In this document: positions 24,659-32,550 of the stretch, one piece after another
Position numbering within the stretch: the first letter of the stretch is position 1
Layout of the letters: every line of letters begins with the position of its first letter
DNA from: Rhodospirillaceae bacterium
GTDB taxonomy: Bacteria > Pseudomonadota > Alphaproteobacteria > Rhodospirillales > Casp-alpha2
Assembly: GCA_016845145.1 (NCBI GenBank)
Contig: JAERTE010000028.1
Span: forward strand, 48,146 to 112,145
Direction: 5' to 3'
Length of the DNA stretch: 64,000 nucleotides
Notes under the pieces: model-generated
What the model saw: only the letters and a program-made list of their open reading frames with translations
Told to the model about the DNA's origin: nothing
Database searches by the model: none
Program-made: the position numbers and the translations under genes

Positions 24659-26902
24659 TCACTTGAACACGTAAATCGGGCTCGACCAGATGAAGTGGCC
24701 GTCTTCCTGGGTGATGCGTACATAGAAAGCGTTGTCGCGGTCCGCCGCCAGCTTCATGCGGCGCTCAAGGGTAGCGACGCGGTGAGGGTTTTCGTCGGGC
24801 AGTCGAAACACGCGGATGCGCCGGTCGATGCCGCCATTGGCAAAGATCATCTCATCATAGCCGATGTCCGCAATCGCTATTTCTTCCTTCACCAAATCCG
24901 TGTCGATCTTCAAGGTGCCGGCATCATTGTCTCCCAGCCAGGCATCGAAGCCGCCGAAACCGCCCGTGGTCAGTCCGGTCCACTCCAACCGATTGTCGCC
25001 AACTTGATCGAAGCGCTTGTCGAGGTTGTAACGGTTGATCGGCTCTAAGCGTTCGAATCTGTTGCCGTCCAGTTCCGCGTTGCCGTCCCAAATGGTTTCA
25101 CGGCCCCGGCCCCGATATTCGGAGCCCTCCCACAACACCCGGATGCGCCGGCCGAGATCGGCTTTCTCGTAGGGACGGACCACTTCCACAGTTTCCAGGC
25201 CATTGCGAATATCGATGCGCTCGATGGGAGCGGAGGCATGCACGTCGACCTTGAAGGTGATCTCGTCGTCGCCGGATTTCAGGATGTCCCCCATCATGGC
25301 TTCGGAAACCATTTCGGAGGTCACATCCCCCAGGTTTGGATCATCCGAAAAATGCTCTGCGGGATTATCAAACACCGTGCGCGTATCGAGTACCATGCGG
25401 CAACCGGTGGTGCCGTAGTGATGGCGTTTCTTCATGGCCTGCATGATGCCTGCGCGCGAGAACTCAGGTGCAAGATTGCATGTCAAACCGCCATAAGAGC
25501 CGAACTTCGTCGCCCCCGGATGACTGGCGCCAGGCCGGCCCTTGTGGCCGTCGGAGTTGGACACAATGCCGACGCGGTAACCGAGCTCAAAGGCATCATG
25601 GATCAGCCATTCGAATGTACCCCAGGCCGAATGCACCTCTACGGCGCGTTCCAGAAGAACGTCATGGCCATTGTTGATGTCCGCATACCGCCCGCCAATG
25701 TGGGCAAATACGGTACAGTCCTCACCCTCAAGGGAATCGAATAAATCGTCCGCTGAATTGGCATCCGTTTGGACGTCCGAAAGGTCATCGACCAACGCAT
25801 GCGACGAGCGGTGGATCTGGCGGCCTTCTTTCATGTGCAGTACGTTGCGGTCGCCGCCGAGCCCCGTATTGCCCGACCATTCCCAGCCGGGAAAAACAAT
25901 GAACTCATCATCCTTGGTGAACTCGGCGGAAAGTTCATTGAGGTGCTCCCAGAACTCGGTAGTGATCTGGAAATCGTTGCCCTGGTGCACGCAGACATCC
26001 AGGAATGCCTTGTCGCGCCCGAACTCATAGAAATCGCGCGCCGAATTGGTGCCGATGGTCTCCTCCGACTGACCGTGCAGATCGCCCCAACATGGGATCA
26101 ACCCGGCCTCGGCAGTGACGCGCATGGGATTGGAGGTGCATACGACACTTCCATCTTGGTTTACGAGATCGATTGTTAAATCACCCGGCTCGGAAACGCT
26201 CAGCCCGTCAATCGCTGCGGCAAACTCGCCCTTGGTGAATGTGACGTTTTCGGGCAAGCCATCAACCGGTCGGGTAGGCTTCAGCGTGAAGGTGTCATCG
26301 CACTGATCGGAGGGATTGCCCCATCCGTCTTCGCCTTTCAGGCGCAGTTTGAATGTCTGCCCCACCGCCAACGCCGTCGGCATGACCGCCTTGTAGCGCG
26401 CCGGCGGGCCCGGGATGATCGCGATTTCAGGTTGTTCGGGCAGTTCGACGTAGTTGTAGGTCGCGATGGCATCAACCAGCACACGGAACTCAAAGGTATG
26501 CTCGCAGAATGTCTGCAACCGAATGCCGGGCGAACCCTCGCGGCGGTCGCCGAAACGCACGACAATCTGATCACCCTCGCGCAGGAAACCGCGCACCACC
26601 TTGATATAGAGCGTCTTGTCCCACGGGCGGATATTGCGCTTCATGTCGTATTCGACGTGCAACACGGCGCCGTTCGAGGCCTCCACGGTGGTGTAGTTGG
26701 GCGCGCTCGGGTTATCGAACTGCGGTCGGCCCATATCGGAGGCGAAGCGGTGCACCACCTTGATCGAGCCCGTGTCGTCGATACCAAAATATCCCGCCGT
26801 ATAGGTCACGGTGAACTCCTGAAAAGAGCCGGCCTCGAAGGCACCGGAAGGACTAACCTCGGCGTGACCCATCTTTTCTGGGAAGTAAGTAGAATGCGGC
26901 AT
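24659..26902 (-). CDS. DUF3604 domain protein (PHP-like)
   Basis: 747 residues, cytoplasmic by lack of signal peptide. An N-terminal beta-rich region (about 1-265) precedes the DUF3604 part, which opens with IPCWGDLHGQSEETIGTNS (Asp274, His276) and continues with VCVHQGNDFQIT (His306), IVFPGWEWSG and IVSNSDGHKGRPGASHPG. The spaced Asp/His residues look like a PHP-type metal site, so a metal-dependent hydrolase is plausible but untested. It follows the GntR gene by 15 bp and is the first enzyme gene of the operon. Confidence 0.82.
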   Translation of the reverse strand: MPHSTYFPEKMGHAEVSPSGAFEAGSFQEFTVTYTAGYFGIDDTGSIKVVHRFASDMGRPQFDNPSAPNYTTVEASNGAVLHVEYDMKRNIRPWDKTLYIKVVRGFLREGDQIVVRFGDRREGSPGIRLQTFCEHTFEFRVLVDAIATYNYVELPEQPEIAIIPGPPARYKAVMPTALAVGQTFKLRLKGEDGWGNPSDQCDDTFTLKPTRPVDGLPENVTFTKGEFAAAIDGLSVSEPGDLTIDLVNQDGSVVCTSNPMRVTAEAGLIPCWGDLHGQSEETIGTNSARDFYEFGRDKAFLDVCVHQGNDFQITTEFWEHLNELSAEFTKDDEFIVFPGWEWSGNTGLGGDRNVLHMKEGRQIHRSSHALVDDLSDVQTDANSADDLFDSLEGEDCTVFAHIGGRYADINNGHDVLLERAVEVHSAWGTFEWLIHDAFELGYRVGIVSNSDGHKGRPGASHPGATKFGSYGGLTCNLAPEFSRAGIMQAMKKRHHYGTTGCRMVLDTRTVFDNPAEHFSDDPNLGDVTSEMVSEAMMGDILKSGDDEITFKVDVHASAPIERIDIRNGLETVEVVRPYEKADLGRRIRVLWEGSEYRGRGRETIWDGNAELDGNRFERLEPINRYNLDKRFDQVGDNRLEWTGLTTGGFGGFDAWLGDNDAGTLKIDTDLVKEEIAIADIGYDEMIFANGGIDRRIRVFRLPDENPHRVATLERRMKLAADRDNAFYVRITQEDGHFIWSSPIYVFK

Positions 26903-26917
26903 TCGTAAAGGCTCCGT

Positions 26918-27688
26918 TTAGGGGTTGCGCGGCCTGATTTCCAGGCGGCGGGTGTTGGGAGGGGTGTAGACCAATTGATAGCTCAATGGATCGTCCAGGA
27001 AACCGTAGCCCAGGATGTGCACCACCATGCCGGTGGTGCCGGGCGCGAGGTTCAGCAGCGTGCAGATGTCGTCGGGCATGGTTTCAGCACCCACTTGCTC
27101 GACCACGCGCGAGGTCGGTGCATCGAACCGTTCGCGCAACACGGCGCGGATGTTGACGTTGTCCAAGCTGTCGGACTTGGTTTTCGCCAGGGCATCGAAA
27201 CGCCCGCCGGGGAGAAAGATGCGGCTGGCGACCTTAAATTCGTGATTGACGTCGATCTCGCGATCAATGCGTAGGTGGTGGTCTTCATCACCCAGAAAAT
27301 CCGTCCACGCGCCGCCCGTCGCCACACGGCTTATCTGAGTAACACGCGTGAAGACCGGCAGCAGGGATTGACCGTCATCATCGAGGAAACGGAAATGCCA
27401 TAGATCGTGCAATTGGTTGGGCAAATCGGCAACGAACGTGCCCGCACCGTGACGCCGCACGATGACACCGCGTTCCGCCAAATGCCCGAGCGCCTTCTGA
27501 ATAGTGCCCAAGCTGGCCGGCAGATAGCTTGCCAGTTCCGACTCGCCGGGCAACCGGTCACCGGCGCGCAATTCACCGCTATCGATGGCGTTGGCGATTT
27601 CCTCCGACAGGCGAAGATACTTGGGCACGCGATGATGCCCATCTCCGCCGTGGTCGTTCAACGCATTGGCTAGCCGCCCGAACTGCAA
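26918..27688 (-). CDS. GntR-family regulator with UTRA domain (HutC type)
   Basis: 256 residues with a GntR winged helix (about 20-90: EIANAIDSGELRAGDRLPGE, SLGTIQKALGHLAERG) and a UTRA ligand domain ending in YQLVYTPPNTRRLEIRPR. The start is a TTG at 27688 with GGAGG 8 nt upstream; no ATG is available in frame. It heads the operon, and an 18-bp perfect palindrome lies 54 bp upstream, the likely operator. The ligand is probably the pathway substrate. Confidence 0.85.
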   Translation of the reverse strand: MQFGRLANALNDHGGDGHHRVPKYLRLSEEIANAIDSGELRAGDRLPGESELASYLPASLGTIQKALGHLAERGVIVRRHGAGTFVADLPNQLHDLWHFRFLDDDGQSLLPVFTRVTQISRVATGGAWTDFLGDEDHHLRIDREIDVNHEFKVASRIFLPGGRFDALAKTKSDSLDNVNIRAVLRERFDAPTSRVVEQVGAETMPDDICTLLNLAPGTTGMVVHILGYGFLDDPLSYQLVYTPPNTRRLEIRPRNP

Positions 27689-27741
27689 AAACTTTTCCTC
27701 CCCAAAGGAAACGCAGCATAACGCAGCATCATTTTGAATCC

Positions 27742-27759
27742 AAGAGCTATATAGCTCTT
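27742..27759. promoter_or_regulatory. 18-bp perfect palindrome, probable GntR operator
   Basis: AAGAGCTATATAGCTCTT is a perfect palindrome centred on TATA, 54-71 bp upstream of the GntR start. HutC-type GntR regulators bind palindromes with a TA-rich centre, so autoregulation of the aconitase X operon is likely. It also faces the divergent outer-membrane-type gene. Confidence 0.6.
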
Positions 27760-27883
27760 AAGCGATTATCATTTACAGGCCAATGTACGACGGCGAAAAA
27801 CGATAACGCCTCTAATTACATAATATTAATAATTATCACGCATACATAGTATGTAATTGGGGAATGCAGGGGGAAACGAAGCA

Positions 27884-29167
27884 ATGAATTGGGCGCGGTC
27901 TGCCAAGTTGACAGCCGTTGCGGTGTCGTTGTTTTCAGTTCCGTCTGTCGGCATCACAGGTGTGTCTAGCAAGACAGCTGCAAACCAACAAATCGCTTGT
28001 GCCGAGATCCCAAATGGCGCTCCTTGGCTCAAGAATTGGCTATCATCCCATCTGCCGGGACAACACATGCCCGCAAAGGCAGCGACGCGTGCTCTGGCAA
28101 ACCCAGACCAAAAACCCTTGACGCAAGATCGTTGGCTCAAGAATTGGCTCAACGGAGAGCTTCCCGGCAAACCAAAGTCCTCACCGCCAAAAACCAATGC
28201 GCGAACCGCTGTCCGAGCGACCCCCGCTGCTCGCTTTACGTTCAAATCGCGGCGCAGCCCGATCGACATTATCGAAGGCCATTCAAACGCATCGAAGATC
28301 AAATTGCCGGAAATGTCTCTGAGTATCGGCACCGTTTTAACCACTGGCAAAACAACCTGGAACCACGACGCCACGAGTTCATCGGCTTTGCTCGGCAATC
28401 CGAGTTCCGAGTTGACCTACAGTGGCACCATTGATCTCGCCTTGGAACTTGGTGCCGAATTTCGAAAGTAGGATAACAGTTTTTTACGGGGCAACATAGG
28501 TTTAGGCCTCGTCAGCCTCACGGAAGGAAATCTCCGAGATGACGACTTCCTAGCTGGACAATCTCTATTCTCGTCAACGGACAGCCTCGTCCCAAGCACT
28601 GATCTATTTTACTTTAGCGCAGATGTCGGCAGAGAAATCCTAAGGTCCCGGAACGACCAACTCTCTGTTTCCGCATTTGCCGGCTTTCAGTATTGGCGTG
28701 AGCAACAAGATGCGTATGGCGTATACAACCGACTGACAAACACCCAAACACGTTCCGAAGACGAACCGGTCATTAGCAACCTCGTTGAATGGAAATCCGT
28801 GAGGCTCGGATTAACCGGATCCTATAAGCATAGTTCACGCACCAATTGGATTTTCGATCTCGCCTTCATCCCATATACAAAAATGCACAATGAAGACAGC
28901 CACCTGCTCCGCACATCAGCTGCCGATTTAGGCCCCGTCCCAAACGTCATCATGGATGGGTCAGGTTATGGATTTGAAGGAAAAGTCGGGCTCACCCATT
29001 ATCTCACACCTCGTTTGGCAGCCCTATTCGACTTCCGCTATTGGCATTTGATGAGTAGTGGTGAAATTGTCCTCGGCCCAAATTCGACAACGTCTTCGAC
29101 GTTTCCCCTTAATGATCTCGATACGATCCGCTACGGCGGTGGGTTAACACTGCGATACGATATTTAA
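27884..29167 (+). pseudogene. Outer-membrane beta-barrel-like gene with one in-frame TAG
   Basis: From ATG 27884 (ribosome site AGGGGGAAACG) the frame encodes a signal peptide (MNWARSAKLTAVAVSLFSVP), two copies of a WLKNWLxxxLPG motif, then amphipathic strands ending TIDLALELGAEFRK. TAG at 28469-28471 (codon 196) stops it. The same frame then stays open for 231 codons to 29167, with barrel-like text (LRGNIGLGLVSLTEGN, SVSAFAGFQYWREQ, GYGFEGKVGLTHYLTPRLAALF, RYGGGLTLRYDI). No frameshift is needed. It is a nonsense pseudogene, a sequencing error or an amber readthrough gene. The family is not recognised. Inverted repeat AATTACATA/TATGTAATT (27814-27858) lies upstream. Confidence 0.75.
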
Positions 29168-29193
29168 TCCGATAGCTCTGCAGAAAATCATGA

Positions 29194-30183
29194 TCATTCC
29201 GGCACAGCGATCATCGCCAACGTGTCGCCGGGACGGGTCAGTCCAGGGAAGTGACGTCCGGCAAGAACGCCGTCCAATTCGGCTCTGTATACCCGCGGCG
29301 CGCCGCCGGTCCGCTCAGTATCGTGCACCTGAACGACCGCATCTCCCGCGCTGACGGCGGCACCGAGATCGACGAGGAACTCAACCAATCCCGCCCCTTC
29401 GCCCGAAATAAAACACCCCGTTTCCGGCATTCCGAGCATCTGAGTGTCGGTGATCTCCGGCTCGCCCGGCATGATCCCGGCATGTTTGAGCAGGTTAGCG
29501 ACGCCATGCTTGGCGATGGCAATGGTCGCCGCGCTGGCGGTGCCGCCACCACCAAGTTCGGTTGTGACAAAGGTTTTGCCCATGGCCTCGGCTGCGGTGT
29601 CGTACATGCCCACTGCGTCTAATTCCCGCAACATCAGCCCATAGGGCGCGCCAAAAGCCTGCATGGCGGCAGCGCATCGCGCCTGCTGTTCGGCATCGTC
29701 CAACTCATGGGCGGCAGCGAAGGGCACGAAGTCCAGTGTCTTGCCGCCGGCATGAATATCCAGCACGACATCCGTCAGCGGCAGCAAGACCGTCTGAAAG
29801 TAGTGGGCGATCTTTTCCGTCACGCCGCCGTCCGCGCGTCCCGGAAACAGCCGATTGAGATTACCGCCATCAATCGGTGACGTGCGCCGCCCGCCCACAA
29901 AGGCTGGTTGGTTCATCATCGGCACCATGATCACGCGGCCCGAAATCGCGGACGGATCGATATTCCGCGCCAAATCCATGAGGGCGACGGGGCCTTCGTA
30001 TTCGTCACCATGATTGGCGCCCGTCAACAGTGCGGTCGGGCCACTACCATTCTTGGCCACGCAAATCGGGATCATCACCGCCCCCCAGGCCGACGCCTCA
30101 CCCGAATGCGGCAACTTCAGAAATCCGTGCTGAATGCCGTCGCGGTCGAAGTCGATATCCGTGCTGATGGGATTGTCACTCAT
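29194..30183 (-). CDS. doeB: N-alpha-acetyl-L-2,4-diaminobutyrate deacetylase (DoeB)
   Basis: Zinc hydrolase of the succinylglutamate desuccinylase/aspartoacylase family, about 329 residues. TGANHGDEYEG holds the His and Glu zinc ligands, GGNLNRLFPG follows, and VVLDIHAGGKTLDFVPF holds the third ligand His. Next to the ectoine hydrolase gene, this is DoeB, which removes acetate from N-acetyl-diaminobutyrate in ectoine breakdown. The start at 30183 (MSDNPIS) has GAGG 5 nt upstream and lies 7 bp after the doeA stop. An ATG at 30204 overlaps doeA. doeC and doeD are not adjacent. Confidence 0.85.
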   Translation of the reverse strand: MSDNPISTDIDFDRDGIQHGFLKLPHSGEASAWGAVMIPICVAKNGSGPTALLTGANHGDEYEGPVALMDLARNIDPSAISGRVIMVPMMNQPAFVGGRRTSPIDGGNLNRLFPGRADGGVTEKIAHYFQTVLLPLTDVVLDIHAGGKTLDFVPFAAAHELDDAEQQARCAAAMQAFGAPYGLMLRELDAVGMYDTAAEAMGKTFVTTELGGGGTASAATIAIAKHGVANLLKHAGIMPGEPEITDTQMLGMPETGCFISGEGAGLVEFLVDLGAAVSAGDAVVQVHDTERTGGAPRVYRAELDGVLAGRHFPGLTRPGDTLAMIAVPE

Positions 30184-30190
30184 GTCGACC

Positions 30191-31378
30191 TCAGTCTTTG
30201 ACAAACAGTTTACGCGGCACGCTGGCCAAGCATTCGGGCGCGCCGTCGGTGATGGCCATGGTTTCGGTCAGTTCCAATCCCCAGTCGTCCTGCCACAACG
30301 CGGTCATGAAATGAAAGGTCATGTTGGGCTCCAGCACCGTGGTGTCACCGCGGCGCAAGCTCATGGTGCGTTCGCCCCAATCCGGCGGGTAGCTGATGCC
30401 GATGGGGTAGCCGGTCCGCGAATCTTTCTCCAGCCCATATTTCTTCAACACATCGAAAAACGCCACGGCGACCTGCTCGCAGGTATTTCCAGCACGCGCC
30501 GCATCCAGCCCGGCCTCCATGCCTTCCTGTACGGCTTTCTCGGCGTCCAAGATCGATTGCGGCGGCTTGCCCAAAAACACGGTACGGCATAGCGGGCAGT
30601 GGTAGCGCCGATAGACACCGGCGATCTCAAAGAACGTCGCCTCGCCCGACCGCATGGGCTTGTCGTCCCAGGTCAGGTGCGGGGCCGATGCATCCGCACC
30701 CGACGGCACGATCGGCACGATTGCCGCATAATCGCCGCCGTGCCCGTCCGCGCCAGTGATCGCGGCATGGTAAATCTCCGCCACCAAATCGTTCTTGCGC
30801 AGGCCGGGCTCGACCGCCTCAAGGATGCGCGCATGCATGCCTTCGACAATGCGCGCGGCTCGGCGCATATATTCAAGCTCTTGGGCTGATTTCACCGCGC
30901 GCTGCCAGTTCACCAAACCGGTGGCGTCTGAAAACCGCGCATTCGGCAGTTCCGCCACAAGCGACGCATGGGCGGCGGCGGAGTAATAATAATTGTCCAT
31001 CTCAACGCCAATGGCGGCAGCGCCGCAGCCCATATCAGCAATCAATCCCGCCAACACCTGCATGGGGTGACGCTCAGGTGTCATGACGTAGTGGTCTTCG
31101 TAGCCAAGAACGTTGGCGTCATCCATGTACACGGTACGCCGCGCACCGGCAGCATCCATGCCCCTACCCCACCAGATCGGATCGCCATCAAGGCCGACGA
31201 TCACGCACTGATGCGTATAGAACGACCAACCGTCATAACCCGTCAGCCAAGCCATGTTGGATGGATCGACACTGATCAACAATTCGACACCTTGCGTATC
31301 CATGGCGCGGCGAACCTTGGCCAGACGCCGGGCATACTCTTCGCGGCTGAATGGCAGGGCTTCGGCAGGTGCGGGCAT
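30191..31378 (-). CDS. doeA: Ectoine hydrolase (DoeA)
   Basis: About 395-residue M24 (aminopeptidase P/creatinase-fold) protein that opens the ectoine ring to N-acetyl-L-2,4-diaminobutyrate. N-terminal creatinase domain (PSNMAWLTGYDGWSFYTHQ, then GVEMDNYYYSAAAHASL) and C-terminal pita-bread domain (GVYRRYHCPLCRTVFLG, GYPIGISYPPDWGERTM) match DoeA. The start at 31378 (MPAPAEALPFSREEY) has GGAG upstream. It forms a two-gene operon with doeB. No AsnC/EnuR-type ectoine regulator is adjacent. Confidence 0.85.
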   Translation of the reverse strand: MPAPAEALPFSREEYARRLAKVRRAMDTQGVELLISVDPSNMAWLTGYDGWSFYTHQCVIVGLDGDPIWWGRGMDAAGARRTVYMDDANVLGYEDHYVMTPERHPMQVLAGLIADMGCGAAAIGVEMDNYYYSAAAHASLVAELPNARFSDATGLVNWQRAVKSAQELEYMRRAARIVEGMHARILEAVEPGLRKNDLVAEIYHAAITGADGHGGDYAAIVPIVPSGADASAPHLTWDDKPMRSGEATFFEIAGVYRRYHCPLCRTVFLGKPPQSILDAEKAVQEGMEAGLDAARAGNTCEQVAVAFFDVLKKYGLEKDSRTGYPIGISYPPDWGERTMSLRRGDTTVLEPNMTFHFMTALWQDDWGLELTETMAITDGAPECLASVPRKLFVKD

Positions 31379-31485
31379 GTTGGGGCTCCTTTCCCGATCA
31401 CGTTGGCGCAGCGGCAAAAATTGTCAATAGAAACAGTCGGCTGTTTGATATACTGCGATCGTGACCAATCCGGGGAAAGACCGAC

Positions 31486-32475
31486 ATGTTCGTACGCGCC
31501 TGTTGTTTACCATTCCTGCTGCTTCTTGCGGTTCTCGCTCTATCCGGCGTGCGCACGTCGGCTGCCAGCGAAATCAAACCGCAGGGCATCGAAAATCAAC
31601 TACAACAACAATTGGCAAAGTCGGGTGAGCGCAAGCGCGGCAAGAAGGGCAAACGACGCCGGAAATCCAGCCTTGGGGCCAGCGTGTCCAATAAGCCAGA
31701 ACCGCCGCCTTGTACGGCCTGCGAGACATTGGATGGGTATGTCTCGGCGGACGAAATCTCCGAAGACGTGCGCCTGATGGTCGGCAAGCTGATTGGCGTC
31801 GACAAAGACCACGCCGTTCGCGTCCAGAAAGCGCGTGGCGGCGTCGAAACAGGGCTCGAGGCCGATTTCATCAACGGCGCCGCCTGCCCCGAGATCGACA
31901 GCGAACAGTGGGCCATCGACTATTCCGGCAAACGTCCGTGGGCTGCGATCCACAAGGGCGTCGATATCCCGCAGCCGCGCGGCACGCCGATTTTGGCCGT
32001 CGCCGCCGGCATCGTGGTCGGTAAATTCAAAAACACCGGCAACCGCAAAGGCATCGAGGTCGTGCTCCGCCATACGCCCGAGCAGACTGGCCTCGGGTTC
32101 TGGACCTATTCGCAATACACACACCTGGAGCACATGTCGCCACTCGATATCGGAGCCCAAGTGGCCATGGGCGACGAGGTCGGGCGCACCGCCAATACCG
32201 GTAAAATGGGACGCCGCATCCGCCGCGATGCTTTGCACTTCGCCATCCTTTACAGCGACAGTCCTGCTTGGTCCAACAATGGCTGGTTTCTAACACCCAA
32301 GGACGGTTACTGGATGGACCCCAACGCCTTCTATCGGCTGGAAGGCCCGTATGACTCCCAATCGCTGGCGGCATTGCCCGGTGATCAAAAAAGCGTTCCG
32401 GTCCCCTACATTAAGCCCGATGGCAGTCTTGTACCGGCGGACACGAAACGCATCTGGCCGTATCCCTGTAACTAA
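31486..32475 (+). CDS. M23 (LytM-like) peptidase, one catalytic His missing
   Basis: 329 residues. A signal peptide (about 1-27) precedes a very basic stretch (GERKRGKKGKRRRKSS, 47-62), then a LytM domain. Metal ligands His156 and Asp160 (HKGVDI) and the YTHLEHM motif (His213) are present. The usual HxH near the end is A249-L-H251, so the first histidine is lost. It may bind zinc yet be weak or inactive, like LytM regulators of amidases. It is monocistronic, divergent from doeAB. The target is presumably peptidoglycan. Confidence 0.8.
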   Translation: MFVRACCLPFLLLLAVLALSGVRTSAASEIKPQGIENQLQQQLAKSGERKRGKKGKRRRKSSLGASVSNKPEPPPCTACETLDGYVSADEISEDVRLMVGKLIGVDKDHAVRVQKARGGVETGLEADFINGAACPEIDSEQWAIDYSGKRPWAAIHKGVDIPQPRGTPILAVAAGIVVGKFKNTGNRKGIEVVLRHTPEQTGLGFWTYSQYTHLEHMSPLDIGAQVAMGDEVGRTANTGKMGRRIRRDALHFAILYSDSPAWSNNGWFLTPKDGYWMDPNAFYRLEGPYDSQSLAALPGDQKSVPVPYIKPDGSLVPADTKRIWPYPCN

Positions 32476-32550
32476 TCTCGGCCCAGTAGCCAGCCCTCGT
32501 TGCCATATTGGGTCCGGGATGGTTCAATTCCGGCAGGGAGGATTCTTGCC

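Noticed and set aside
24649..24723. Upstream extension of the 72-residue protein
   Set aside because: It lies within the DUF3604 gene's 3' end and covers the GAGGAGG ribosome site.
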